Assembly: GCA_035222895.1 (NCBI GenBank)
Contig: JAVYIG010007170.1
Coordinates: 42,117-106,116, forward strand
Length of the DNA: 64,000 bases
Reading direction: 5' to 3'
DNA from: Strongylocentrotus droebachiensis
Taxonomy: Eukaryota; Echinodermata; Echinoidea; Camarodonta; Strongylocentrotidae
Positions 35,434 through 46,936 of this stretch are shown piece by piece; the first letter of the stretch is position 1; each line of letters starts with the position of its first letter. The notes beneath the pieces are model-generated. The model saw only the letters and a program-made list of their open reading frames with translations, was not told the DNA's origin and did not search any database. A program made the position numbers and the translations under genes.

Positions 35434-35873
35434 GTAAGATAATATTCAAATCCGTACCCGTTTTAGGATCACTTTGCTTCTATTAAGATTTGAATCTAAA
35501 CAATGCATCAAAACCCCTAACACTCTGTCAGGTAGTACGATGCGTGAATATATTCGTCCTGTTTTGCTCTGTTCATAAACACATGTCCATAGTCCAACTT
35601 AATATCCGAACGAATCCTGAGCTGCCAAAACACTGTACTCGCAAAGCTAGTAAAGCTGATGAGCACTAATTGCCAAATGGTATTTTTGAATGTTCTTGTT
35701 GTACTTCATTACGTGAGAAGCATTCGCAATTTGGTGAAAGTAAAACATATTGTTTTCGTTTAGTTTACTTTACACAATCCTCCACATTGAGGGTTCAGAC
35801 ATAAAATAGTAATTGTAGGCATTTAGTACAGTTGTGAAGCAAGTAACTTATAATTTGTTTCCTTCAACTCTAG

Positions 35874-36028
35874 CTGTTCCGACGAACTGTAATGCTCCTT
35901 CAGTCCCGAGATACTCAACGCTCGAAACCCTTAGTCCGAACTATAACATTGGTGACAGTGTGACATTCCGATGTGACAATACCACCATTCAGCCGTTTAG
36001 TCTGCTTTGTGAAACCATAGGGTTATAA
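35874..36028 (+). pseudogene. CCP/sushi exon 2, truncated
   Basis: After a CAACTCTAG acceptor the frame reads CNAPSVPRYSTLE, LSPNYNIGDSVTFRCDNTT, FSLLCETIGL and then a TAA at 36026 exactly where Trp should follow. The last Cys and the donor are missing. The break lies about 65 bp before the start of the block duplicated at 44449, so a rearrangement may have removed the end of the exon. Confidence 0.8.
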
Positions 36029-36730
36029 TAGATTAATAGGTTAAAATAGAACTCCGATAAGAGTAAAGTTTGCGAGTTTTCGAAATTTCGATCACTTTAT
36101 ATCATAAACATCGACAACGACTAAAATATATGAATAAATACGCTGCTTTGTTAGTATTGAGGTTTATAAAGAAGTAAACCATATAATGGCATTAACAGGT
36201 ATTATGTGAATCGGTATATGAAGCTTATGCCCCTGAAAGGAAAAGTTCGACTGGCTTTCGTCATATACGAATCCAAGATTAATGGTGATAATAATGGAGG
36301 AAGATATTAAACCTTAATATTAGATTCAAGGAAAAGTGCCCGTTACTGTGCAAACTGTAATTGTTCAAATTACAAACAGAGTTTAACAACAACAATTTAA
36401 TTGCCCAAACTGCTAGAATATACTAATCGTGTGGGGCTCGGCACATTACTAAAGATCCGACTTATTATCAGGTAACATTTGGATGTGGGCTTATCATGGG
36501 AATGTAGGATCGAGCAATAATTGTGATTATTAAGGCTATGTCTAGAAGAAGCATTATATATCAATAGTTCAAGTTAGGAGGTCAAGTAGGGTAAGACTTT
36601 GATCGCTGCGGTATTGGTCGTAAAACTGTTCGATATTCCTAGTTCAAACTGTATATATTGATCATAACTTTCTCTGTCTAAACTACTAATGAAATATTAA
36701 GAAACATACGTATTGCATTTCCATTCACAG

Positions 36731-36919
36731 CCCCTACACGATGCACTAGTCCATATATCCCAAAGTATGCATCAGTTGAAAATGTACGTTTGGACTACAG
36801 CATCGGTGACAGGGTGACAATCACCTGTGACGGCACAACAGACAGGTCGTCTACCCTTAGGTGCAACTCAGATGGTTTTTGGACGGGTAGTGTCCTTTCT
36901 TGCTCACAGCCGATAGAAG
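36731..36919 (+). CDS. CCP/sushi exon 3 (type A)
   Basis: 189 nt, CATTCACAG acceptor, GAAG-GTTAG donor, phase 1-1. Reads CTSPYIPKYASVENV, LDYSIGDRVTITCDGTTD, STLRCNSDGFWTGSVLSC, QPIEG. All four Cys and the Trp are present. The upstream intron is shared with exons 6 and 7. Confidence 0.9.
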
Positions 36920-37621
36920 GTTAGCTTTATTTATTAATCATTTATTCATTAATCATTATTCATTTACCCAGCTATCAATGTTAAAGAGAAGGTTGAGTTC
37001 TGGGAAGAGGTGAACAATAATTTGTGAGCGTTATCATTCTTATTATGCAAGTGTGGAAGAACATCAGATAAGACATGTTTCTTGAAAAGCATTGCTCTTA
37101 AAATGCCTTTATATTCTAAATATGTCATGTAACTTGTAAAACTCGGGGGTATGTTTTTTTTTACGCCACGTGTTCGTGTAGTCCCATATACATCTTTCTG
37201 TGTACAGTGTTTGTAACTTTACCAAGACTTGGCCAAATTTCTTATCGTTTTTGATGATTCCAGAACGTTGCAATACACACACATTTTTATATGCTAGATG
37301 ATCAACCTTTTCTAGTTGATTTCACACCGTTTCTTTCACAATGCAATCGCATGACCAGAACTCAACTTCATCTTTAACAAACTTGTAAATAATACCTAAG
37401 CCCCAACGCACACATGTATTTTATCAACTGTACAATTGTAATTGTTCGTGGTTATGTTTTCAAAAAAAGATAGCATTCAACCACTTAATTTTGTCTGTGT
37501 TATCACTCAACAACATTATAGTTTATTTTCCCGTTTACGTCTAGAGATATACTCTAATTACATTTCAAGTATATAAATAATTGTAGTACCAATTATCATC
37601 TTTACCTGATTTTCTTAACAG

Positions 37622-37807
37622 CTCCGGAGAAGTGCAGTGCGCCTTACGTTCCAATGTATGCAACCATTCAGGACTTGCAACTGAATTATGACTATGATGA
37701 CAGTATTTCTGTAACATGTGACAGCAGCACTGCTCAGTTTACCCTTCGGTGTGACACGAAAGGTCGATGGAGCGGCTCGGAGGTTTCTTGTCCCGTACCT
37801 ATCCCAG
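37622..37807 (+). CDS. CCP/sushi exon 4 (type B)
   Basis: 186 nt, CTTAACAG acceptor, CCCAG-GTAAA donor, phase 1-1. Reads EKCSAPYVPMYATIQDLQ, NYDYDDSISVTCDSSTAQ, LRCDTKGRWSGSEVSC. A complete CCP pattern. A poly-C tract follows in the intron about 60 bp after the donor. Confidence 0.9.
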
Positions 37808-38151
37808 GTAAAACTTGTTAATGTTTAATTTATTTGATTTGATTTGATTCATTGCTTTTGTCTGACCCCCCCCCCCCCCCCTGTAGACTGGCTATCAATG
37901 TTCAAAAACCTGTAAATAATACCTAAGCCCCAACGCACACACGTATTTAATTAACTCTACATTTGTGGTTGTTCGTGGTTGTGGTATAAAAAAAAGAAGA
38001 TAGCATCCAACCACTTAATTTTGTCTGTGTTATCACTCAACAACATTGTACTTTATTTTCCATTTTACGTACAGAGATATACTCAAACAAGATTTCAAGT
38101 AGATAAATGTTTGTTGTACCTACTATCATCTTTACTTGATTTTCCTTACAG

Positions 38152-38337
38152 TTCCGGACAAGTGCAGTGCCCCTTACGTTCCAAGATATGCAACCATTCA
38201 AAACCTGCAACTGAATTATGACTACGGTGACAGTATTAATGTGACATGTGACAGCAGCACTGCTCAGTTTACCCTTCGGTGTCAAACGAAAGGTCGATGG
38301 AGTGGGCAGGAAGTTTCTTGTCCCGTACCTACCCCAG
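38152..38337 (+). CDS. CCP/sushi exon 5 (type B)
   Basis: 186 nt, TCCTTACAG acceptor, CCCAG-GTAAG donor, phase 1-1. Reads DKCSAPYVPRYATIQNLQ, SINVTCDSSTAQ, LRCQTKGRWSGQEVSC. Very close to exon 4, and the introns of about 300 bp are also alike, showing a tandem duplication of the B exon. A poly-C tract follows the donor. Confidence 0.9.
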
Positions 38338-38957
38338 GTAAGACTTTTTACTTTGATTTAATTTATTCATTGTTTCTGTCTAAAACTTATCCAACCCCCC
38401 CCCCCCCCCACCCCCTCATTTCGACTGGATTTCGCAATATACGAGCCATTAATCAATGGTCATGATGATGAAGAAAGATATGTTAAAACTTCATATTAGA
38501 TCCAGAGAAAAGTAACTGTGCAAATTGTAGGGTTCACATTTCCAAAAAGGGTTTAGCCAACGACAATATAATTGCCCAAAATGCTAGGACATTAACATAG
38601 AAACTAGCTTGGCACGTAACTGTAGACCCGACATATTATCATGTAACATTTTGAACTGGACTTATCATGAAAATGTCAGATTAATCGACTTTTATAATTA
38701 TAACTAAGTCTATGTCGAGACGAAGTATTAATAGAGATAGGTATTAATAGTTCAAGTTAAGAGGTCCAGTAGGTAAAAGTGTGGTCGCTGTGGTTTTGGT
38801 CAGAGAACTGTTAGGCATTATTCAAAATTGTAGCATGTACATTATGGATAAAAACAGTATCAGCTTCCAGTATTAACTGTGGATATTAATCATAACTTCC
38901 TCTGTCTAAACTACTAATAATATATTACGAACATATGTATTGCATTTCCATTCACAG

Positions 38958-39146
38958 CCCCTACACGATGCACTAGTCCATATATCCCAAAGTATGCATC
39001 AGCTGAAAATGTACGTTTGGACTACAGCATCGGTGAGAGTGTAACAATCACCTGTGACAGCACAACAGACAGGTCGTCTACCCTTAGGTGCAACTCAGAT
39101 GGGTTTTGGACGGGTAGTGTCCTTTCTTGCTCACAGCCGATAGAAG
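38958..39146 (+). CDS. CCP/sushi exon 6 (type A)
   Basis: 189 nt, phase 1-1, with the same borders as exon 3. Reads CTSPYIPKYASAENV, SIGESVTITCDSTTD, LRCNSDGFWTGSVLSC. All key residues are present. It is the last CCP exon before the foldback element. Confidence 0.9.
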
Positions 39147-39656
39147 GTTAGCTTTACTCATTATTCATTTATTCATCAATCATTATTCATTTGTGTAACC
39201 ACCTATCAATTGTCATAAAAATTGTAAATACTACAGAACATATAGCACCCCACTTCTCCTACGCGCATACGTGTATAATGAACTGTACAATTGTTGTTGG
39301 AATAACAATAATAATAATAAGAATAATAATGATTTCACACGACTTTTATTTCCTGTGAACAATTTCTCATGTCACCTCCCTGAGTACGTTAAGATAATAC
39401 TTATTATCCAAAGGATAAAAGTTTTATTCTTCTTTTAGCAGCAATTGAACATAACATGGTTTCCTTTTATTATCACTATTACTAGTATAGTGGGTAGATG
39501 AATAAACAACCTACAAATAATAGACTTCAGTGAGGGTCTTAGTAAGACTTTTACTCTTATACTGATCTTTAGGGAAAGTTTGGACTGTTTACAAGGTACC
39601 CAGAATTCGTTTTCACTAACTGCCTGTCGTAGCAAAAAACAAAGTTGACAAAAGAC

Positions 39657-39741
39657 TTAACTCCGTTTCGTTGACGATCAGTCATGCATCAAGTCTTTTG
39701 TCTTCTTTGTGCATGTAGGATCGTCAACGAAACACAGTTAA
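39657..39741. mobile_element. Hairpin MITE, TTAA-flanked
   Basis: Inverted halves CTTAACTCCGTTTCGTTGAC and complement around a short loop; about 85 bp bounded by TTAA. The same element is at the equivalent place in the duplicated block (48425-48509), so it predates the duplication. Confidence 0.65.
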
Positions 39742-40154
39742 GGCTTAAATTATGGAAATGCAAGCAAGCATTACCAAAAAACAGAACTTTGTTTTTCCTG
39801 GCTCATTTTCCCTCATTGAAGTGTCATATGAAAGGGGTGAATATGAACTTTCCAGAAATGAATTTTCTCTCTGAAATGCAGATACCACCCGCCAATTAAC
39901 TTTTTGTTACCCTCTCTTCAAATTGTTTTAATCACTCATGAGTAGGATATGCTTCATATGAGTTGCATCAAATGAAAGCAGAGGATCTAAGCTTTACAAA
40001 TTTGTGTCAACAGCTTCGCATTTAATCTAGTATGTCGCCAAATTCAAATAATTGCAATTGTGAAATGTTTGATCATGCTTGGCGACAAACAAAACATACG
40101 ACAGTGCAGAGTTGTCCTTAGAAATATCCCTTTTAAAAATAGCTTCACAGCTGA

Positions 40155-40198
40155 TGAGAACACCTATCTGATGTTTGCAGATGCTAGAAACCTGTTGA
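40155..40198 (+). pseudogene. GCHKP-type module remnant
   Basis: TATCTGATGTTTGCAGATGCTAGAAACCTG-TTGAGGCGTTTTAC aligns with the end of the module and its intron start (CAAACCAG-GTGAGGCGTTT), but the donor GT is TT. The paralogue is at 49865. Confidence 0.4.
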
Positions 40199-40555
40199 GG
40201 CGTTTTACTATACCAATTTAGAATGCTTGATATTATTTCATCTTGATATGGGCTTTATGACCTTAAAAAACTGAAGAAAAAAATGAATTGAAGTACGCGT
40301 GGCTTATGGCATAGTGTGCAATCCCGTCAATTCTGACGTGACTAAAGAAGATGGAATAATTAATTCCAATTATTAACATAATAAATGAATGAACATGAAA
40401 AATGAGATCCAGCATGTAAAAGTCATTCAATTTCAAAATTAAGTTTTGTTTCGGCTCGTCCGCGGACCTTATCACTACACAGGCAGGGTAGAGGTCAAAA
40501 TGGCAAAGGGAATTCTAAATAAATATCGACAACGCCAAAATAAGGGCTCGGTGTT

Positions 40556-40700
40556 AAAATGTCAGAGGTAAAAATGTCAGAGGAAAAAATGTCAGAGGAA
40601 AAAATGACAGAGGAAATAATGTTAGAGGTAAAAATGTCAGAGGAAAAAATGTCAGAGGTAAAAATGTCGGAGGGAAAAAAAAATGTAGAGGTAAAAACTG
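40556..40700 (+). repeat. 15-bp minisatellite (AAAATGTCAGAGGTA)n
   Basis: About nine tandem 15-mers, open as a Met-Ser-Glu-Glu-Lys repeat on the plus strand. No start context or flanking coding sequence supports translation. Confidence 0.9.
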
Positions 40701-40888
40701 GTGTCGTTATAATATCTCAGCACTATATCACACAAAATGTCGAGACGTAAGCTACTGGGCTAGTCTACTTTATTTTATAAATGACTGTGTATTTTACTTC
40801 GTACATGTCCTGAGGATAATACAATGTGCAAAGATAAATATTAAACTTATATTTTTTGATCAGGTTTGCATATATTAATTTCGGTTCT

Positions 40889-41282
40889 AGGACAATTACC
40901 CCCTGGGCAATCACCCCCCGGAAATTTACCCCCCGGAAAACTACCCCCGAAGGACAATTACCCCCCGGAAAATTACCCCCGGAGAATAATCCCCCGAGGA
41001 CAACTACCCCCCAAGGACAATAACCCCCCGGAAAATTACCCCCCGGAGAATTACCCCCCGAGGACAACTACCCCCCGAGGACAATTACCCCCCGGAAAAT
41101 TACCCCCCGGACAACTACCCCCGAGGACAATTACCCCCCGAGGACAACTACCCCCCGAGGACAATTACCCCCGAGGACAACTACCCCCGAGGACAATTAC
41201 CCCCCGAGGACAATTACCCCCCGAGGACAACTACCCCCGAGGACAATTACCCCCCGAGGACAACTACCCCCCGTGGACAATC
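40889..41282 (+). repeat. Foldback left arm: CCCCCGAGGACAATTA tandem array
   Basis: About 24 units of 16-17 bp with length variation in the C run. A Pro-rich reading frame spans it but is a repeat artefact. Confidence 0.9.
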
Positions 41283-41659
41283 AGGATTCAATAGCAAAAG
41301 ACGATCTGATACATTGAGAGATGGCTACGAGCCTATAAGACCCCCTTCATGAACCCATATTCGCTCAAATACTAGCACGTTGTCTTCCTCGTTACTAAAC
41401 ATTTCCCTTTAATACATATAAGTTATACAACGGCAGTGCGGCTGCTGATTTCCACGAAGGATGTAAGTTTTAGGTAATTGTCAAGCGCTTCTCAAAATGC
41501 ATAGAAATACATTTCTCTTGAGCAGCGTTATTTCAACTTTTTGAGTCATGGTACCCTCTTAAAAAATGAAAAGTTTTTCCCAAATCCCAAATTCTTCACA
41601 GACTATCTATTTTGCATGACTCAGGCACTCGCCAAGTGCTATGTTCATGGGTGTCGATC

Positions 41660-41765
41660 CCGGGGGGGGGGGGATGGGGGATATATCCCCCCCCCCCCAA
41701 AAAAAAAAAAAAAAAATTCAGGTGGGGGGGGGGGGTGGCCTGTCCAATCATCCCCCCCCCCCCAA
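41660..41765. repeat. G-, C- and A-rich low-complexity patch
   Basis: Runs of 9-14 G, C or A, including a G-run/ATATAT/C-run palindrome, inside the foldback element. Confidence 0.85.
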
Positions 41766-42220
41766 CAATTCACCATCAAAAAAAAAATGAAGAGAAACAT
41801 TAATGATGAGAGCCAGATGAGAGTAGTTAATGGTTATTACTCGCAAGATCACCATCAATATACACATTTTGCTATCTCATCTTCATAATACATACGTAAA
41901 TGATACATCCGTATATGAGACAAGAATAAATTGAATTCTCGCTCATACGGCTTCATCAGGAATTGATCAATTTATTCAATCAACAGCATCATAGAAATGC
42001 AGTGCGCCAAATGCAAAGCCGCAGCGTTAAAAAGCAACGAGCTAAATATCAAGCGCGAAGCGCAAAAGTGCAAAAAAGAAGTTAGAGAGTGGGAGAGAGA
42101 GAATATGAGAGACAGAGAGGATACAGGCGCGTATACAGGCGCGCGTAAAAAAAACGCCGGCCAAAAAAAGAGAGAGAGAGAGAAAGAAAAAAGGAAGAGG
42201 ACGTAGGAAGCAAAAAGATA

Positions 42221-42720
42221 AAGAGTCAAGAACGGTACAACGAATCGTCATCTTTCTCTTATAATGTAATGAAACATCGAAGTTTCGAGCGGGAGGGGGG
42301 GGGGGTGGGGAACTGAATTCAGACAAGGATTAAGAGTCGAGAATGGTACAACGAATCGTCTTCTTTCTTTAGTAACTTAATGAAACGTCAAAGCTTTCGC
42401 GCTTCGCGCGGGAGGGGGGAACTGAAATCAGACAAGGATTAAGAGTCGACAATGGTACAACGAATCGTCTTCTTTCTTTATCAATTTAATGAAATGTCAG
42501 AGCTTCCGCGCTACGCGCGGAGGAAGGGGAACTTTATTCAAAGAAGGATTAAGAGTCGAAAACGGTACAACGAATCGTCTTCTTTCTCTAATAATTTAAT
42601 TAAAGGTCAAAAGAAATTGAATTTAGACAAGGATTAAGAGTCGAGAACGGTACAACGAATCGTCTTCTTTCTCTAATAATTAAATGAAACATCAAAGCTT
42701 CCGCGCTTCTCGTGGGACGG
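42221..42720. repeat. About 108-bp tandem repeat, five copies
   Basis: Each unit contains GAGTCGAGAACGGTACAACG, AATCGTCTTCTTTCT, a TAATGAAA stretch and a palindromic CGCGCTTCGCGCGGGAGGGG end, followed by AATTCAGACAAGGATTAA. Copies start near 42226, 42331, 42439, 42548 and 42634. The fourth lacks the GC-rich end. Confidence 0.85.
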
Positions 42721-43014
42721 GAAAAACCCCCCTCCCTGCAGCCACCTCCTTTAGGGAGCGCGCTTCGCGTGCTCACTACCGCCCTCCTAAAATAAAATCC
42801 TTGCTACGCGCTTGAGAGGATAATAACCCAAGTTGCAAGCCCACATGGGTCCCATATTCTCTGAAATGTTATCTTTATTGAGGGTGACTTGAAAAAATTA
42901 ATAACTTGTAAGGGAGGGGGTGCAACCTGCCACATACTTCTACCTCTTGGTTGCTTTGATCCATTGCCGAAATTATTTTGGCACCTATCACCCCCCCCCC
43001 CCCCCCAACTACGG

Positions 43015-43195
43015 ATAAAAATCGACACCGTTGTGACCAACAATGACGGTCGCATAATACCGGGTACCCATGTAACACCTGGGTGGAGAGTAGCAAGTGC
43101 AGGTTAATATCTTGAAAAAGGATATTAGTGCCGGTGTCGTGATTCGAACCCTCGACCTGCGCATATCATACTCCCGCATGACAACATAAATATAT
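43015..43195 (-). mobile_element. tRNA-derived SINE, 5' part
   Basis: The minus strand shows a clear B box, GGTTCGAATCAC, then CGGCACTAATATCC, ACTCTCCACCCAGGTGTTAC and GGGTACCCGGTA-TATGCG, matching the first half of the SINE at 34.0 kb. The 3' half is absent. It is embedded in the foldback element. Confidence 0.75.
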
Positions 43196-43580
43196 AGATA
43201 ACAGAAATATATAGATAACGTGAAGAAAACTTTAATTTCGGATCATGGTCGAGGGCCCATTATACAAAGACAAATACACGATCAGCTTAAAAAGTGACAG
43301 AGGATGCATAAATGAAATATTACATCCTAATTTCTTTGTTTCTGCGCGCAATGTATTATTGAATTTCTTTAATAAATGTAATTTCTGTTATTTACTCGGT
43401 AGCAAAACTTCGGGGGAATTGGGCAACTCCCACCCCCCCCCCCCCCCCACATCGAAGTGAATAACTTGAAAACACTGAAATGAACTTCACAAATAACATA
43501 GAAATTGAAAGTTTATGAAATTTTCTATAAAGAGCAATTTGGAGAGAAGCTTGCATTATTTGTCACAGTGTTTCAAATTC

Positions 43581-44124
43581 CTCGGGGGTGATTGTCATCG
43601 GGGATAGTTGTCCTCGGAAGAGGGGGGTAGTTGTACTTGGGGGGAATTGTCCTCGGGGGGTAATTGTCCTTGGGGGGAATTGTCCTCGGGGGGTAATTGT
43701 CCTCGGGGGTAGTTGTACTCGGGGGGTAATTGTCCTCGGGGGGTAATTGTCCTCGGGGGTAGTTGTCCTCAGGGGGTAATTGTCCTCGGGGGGTAATTGT
43801 CCTCGGGGGTAATTGTCCTCGAGGGGTAATTGTCCTCGGGGGTAGTTGTCCTTGGGGGGTAATTGTCCTCGGGGGGTAATTGTCCTCGGGGGGTAGTTGT
43901 CCTCGGGGGTAATTTTCCGGGGGGTAATTGTCCTTGGGGGGTAATTGTCCTCGGGGGGTAATTCTCCGGGGGGTAATTTTCTGGGGGGTAATTGTCCTTG
44001 GGGGGTAATTGTCCTCGGGGGGTAATTCTCCGGGGGGTAATTTTCTGGGGGGTAATTGTCCGTGGGGGGTAGTTTTCCGGGTGGTAATTTTCCGGGGGGT
44101 GATTGCCCAGGGGGTAATTGTCCT
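43581..44124 (-). repeat. Foldback right arm: reversed tandem array
   Basis: About 33 units of GGGGGGTAATTGTCCTC, the reverse complement of the left-arm unit. Unit variants (GTAATTTTCCGG, GTAGTTGTCCTC) mirror those of the left arm. Confidence 0.9.
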
Positions 44125-45073
44125 GATACGATTAATTTCTATCGTTTTTCAATATTTTAAATTGGTTGATGTTTTAATTTTTGTTTGGTTTTGAGGAAAA
44201 AAGCCTAGGTACATAGAATTTTAAGATTGAATGAGATAAAACAGGGAATCAGTTATAAAGATCGCAGAGTAATTCCACAAGTTCAGTAGTTAGACCCATC
44301 TTCATGTCCATCCCAGCAAAGACTGTTATAACAAGAAAACATTAAGAAAAAGACACGGATGCTTTGTCCGGTTTTTTCATTGTTTCTTATTCGTCAATCA
44401 CCGCATAAATATTTATACACATATGTATATATTTATGACAGGCCACTTTATATCATAAACATTGACAACGACTAAAATATATGAATAGATACGCTGCTTT
44501 GTTAGTATTGAGGTTAATAAAGAAGTAAACCATATGATGGCATTAAAAGGTATTATGTGAATCGGTATATGCCCCTGAAAGGAAAAGTTCGACTGGCTTT
44601 CGTCATATACGAATCTCAGATTAATGGTGATGATAATGGAGGAAGATATTAAACCTTAATATTAGATTCAAGGAAAAGTGCCCGTTATTGTGCAAACTGT
44701 AATTGCTCAAATTACAAACAGAGTTTAACAAACAACAATACAATTGCCCAAACTGCTATTATATACTAATCGTATGGGGCTCGGCACATTACTAAAGATC
44801 CGACTTATTATCAGGTAACATTTGGATGTGGGCTTATCATGGGAATGTAGGATCGATCAATAATTGTGATTATTAAGGCTATGTCTAGAAGAAGCATTAT
44901 ATATAAATAGTTCAAGTTAGGAGGTCAAGTAGGGTAAGACTTTGATCGCTGCGGTATTGGTCGTAAAACTGTTAGATATGTCTAGTTCAAACTGTATATA
45001 TTGATCATAACTTTCTCTGTCTAAACTACTAATGAAATATTAAGAAACATACGTATTGCGTTTCCATTCACAG

Positions 45074-45262
45074 CCCCTACACGATGCACTAGTCCATATA
45101 TCCCAAAGTATGCATCAGCTGCAAACGTACATTTAGTCTACAGCATCGGTCAGACGGTAACAATCACCTGTGACAGCAGAACAGACGGATCGTTTACCCT
45201 CCAGTGCAACTCATATGGGTTTTGGACGGGTAGTGTCCGTTCTTGCTCACCGCCGTTAGAAG
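45074..45262 (+). CDS. CCP/sushi exon 7 (type A)
   Basis: 189 nt, phase 1-1, CATTCACAG acceptor and GAAG-GTTAG donor. Reads CTSPYIPKYASAANV, SIGQTVTITCDSRTD, LQCNSYGFWTGSVRSC. A complete CCP pattern; sequence identical to exon 9. Confidence 0.9.
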
Positions 45263-45597
45263 GTTAGCTAAATTTATTATTCATTTATTCATATATCATT
45301 TTGTATTTATCTACCTAGCTACCAATGTTCAAAAACGTGTTAATAATACCAGAGCCCCAACGCACACACGTATATAATTAACTGTTTAATTGTTGTTGTT
45401 CGTGGTTGCGATCAAAAGAAAATAGCATCGAACCACTTTATTGTTTTATGTAATCACTAAAAAACATCATGGACCTAGGTCCATGATAACATTTACTTTG
45501 ATTCTCCCGTTTACGTCCAGAGATATACTCAAATGACATGTCAAGTAAATACTTTTGTTTTGTACTAACTTTTATCTTTACTTGATTTTCTTTACAG

Positions 45598-45783
45598 CTC
45601 CAGAGAAGTGCAGTGCCCCTTACGTTCCAAGATATGCATCCATTCAGGACTTGCGACTAAATTATGACTATGATGACATTATCACTGTGACATGTGACAG
45701 CAGCACTGCTGAGTTTACCCTTCGGTGTGACACGAAAGGTCGATGGAGCGGCACGGGTGTTTCTTGTCCCGTACCTACCCCAG
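45598..45783 (+). CDS. CCP/sushi exon 8 (type B)
   Basis: 186 nt, CTTTACAG acceptor, CCCAG-GTAAG donor, phase 1-1. Reads EKCSAPYVPRYASIQDLR, IITVTCDSSTAE, LRCDTKGRWSGTGVSC. Intact twin of the broken exon 10. Confidence 0.9.
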
Positions 45784-46225
45784 GTAAGACTTTTTAAATT
45801 TTAATTGATTTGATTTGATTTGATTTGATTAATTGCTTTTGTCTGAAACTCCCCCGCCCCCCCCCCCCTATATTTCGACTGGCTTTCGCAATATACGAGC
45901 CCAAAATTCATGGTCATGATTTTAAAGGGGTTAGTAGAAAAATGAAATTAGGTCCAGGGAAAATTGCCAGTTACTGATCAAAAATTGTAAGAGTTTAAAT
46001 TTCCAGCAGAGTTTGACCAACAACAATAGACATAGATGTTAATAGCTCAAGTTAGGAGGTCTAGTACGTAGGGTTAGAGATTGATTGCTGCGGTATAGGT
46101 CGTAAAACTGTTTGACATTATTTATTATTGTAGCACGTACATATGGTATCTGTAGTTTAAATTGTAGATTTAATACTTACCTTCTCTGTTTAAAATACTA
46201 ATGTTAGTTGCATTTCCATTTACAG

Positions 46226-46414
46226 CCCCTACACGATGCACTAGTCCATATATCCCAAAGTATGCATCAGCTGCAAACGTACATTTAGTCTACAGCATCG
46301 GTCAGACGGTAACAATCACCTGTGACAGCAGAACAGACGGATCGTTTACCCTCCAGTGCAACTCATATGGGTTTTGGACGGGTAGTGTCCGTTCTTGCTC
46401 ACCGCCGTTAGAAG
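46226..46414 (+). CDS. CCP/sushi exon 9 (type A)
   Basis: 189 nt, phase 1-1. The exon sequence is the same as exon 7, but the acceptor is CATTTACAG and the upstream intron is the one that precedes exon 11. All four Cys and the Trp are present. Confidence 0.9.
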
Positions 46415-46749
46415 GTTAGCTAAATTTATTATTCATTTATTCATATATCATTTTGTATTTATCTACCTAGCTACCAATGTTCAAAAACGTGTTAATAATA
46501 CCAGAGCCCCAACGCACACACGTATATAATTAACTGTTTAATTGTTGTTGTTCGTGGTTGCGATCAAAAGAAAATAGCATCGAACCACTTTATTGTTTTA
46601 TGTAATCACTAAATAACATCATGGACCTAGGTCCATGATAACATTTACTTTGATTCTCCCGTTTACGTCCAGAGATATACTCAAATGACATGTCAAGTAA
46701 ATACTTTTGTTTTGTACTAACTTTTATCTTTACTTGATTTTCTTTACAG

Positions 46750-46936
46750 CTCCAGAGAAGTGCAGTGCCCCTTACGTTCCAAGATATGCATCCATTCAGG
46801 ACTTGCGACTAAATTATGACTATGATGACATTATCACTGTGACATGTGACAGCAGCACTGCTGAGTTTACCCTTCGGTGTGACACGAAAGGTCGATGGAG
46901 CGGCACGGGGTGTTTCTTGTCCCGTACCTACCCCAG
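46750..46936 (+). pseudogene. CCP/sushi exon 10 (type B), +1 frameshift
   Basis: 187 nt instead of 186: CACGGGGTG replaces CACGGGTG of exon 8, so the frame changes just after the WSGTG residues and the exon no longer ends in phase 1. Splice sites are intact. Inclusion would shift the downstream frame, while skipping it would preserve frame because neighbours are phase 1. A sequencing error in the G run is possible. Confidence 0.8.

Larger units (their letters stand above)
36093..40545 (+). repeat. Segmental duplication, copy 1 (with 44449-50250)
   Basis: Introns, CCP exons and the non-coding block 39340-40545 recur at 44449-50250 in the same order: CACTTTATATCATAAAC at 36093 and 44449, GTGAACAATTTCTCATGT at 39355 and 48119, TTCGGCTCG at 40451 and 50152. 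Exon number differs between copies through local tandem events. Confidence 0.85.
40883..44130. mobile_element. Foldback (TU/FB-like) element
   Basis: Long inverted arms are built of short tandem repeats: the left arm (40889-41282) is CCCCCGAGGACAATTA-type 16-17-mers, and the right arm (43581-44124) is the same unit reversed. The outermost units match in order (AGGACAATTACCCCCTGGGC with complement at 44105-44124). ATTAATTTC lies directly outside both ends (40874-40882 and 44131-44139), a likely 9-bp target duplication. This architecture matches Drosophila FB and sea urchin TU elements. The 2.3-kb interior has poly-G/C runs, a 108-bp tandem repeat and a SINE fragment, and no recognisable transposase. 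It sits between the two duplicated CCP blocks. Confidence 0.8.

Noticed and set aside
40866-41294. 142-codon Pro-rich frame resembling a repeat protein
   Set aside because: It is the translation of the foldback element's tandem arm; the mirrored arm gives an unrelated Gly-rich frame.
42042-42326. Leu/Ser/Phe-rich minus-strand frame with signal-peptide-like segments
   Set aside because: It lies over GA-rich simple sequence (GAGAGAGA, AAGAAAAAAGG) and has no supported borders.
43581-44124. Regular repeats that could suggest a CRISPR array
   Set aside because: Units are contiguous with no unique spacers, unit length varies, and the setting is eukaryotic.
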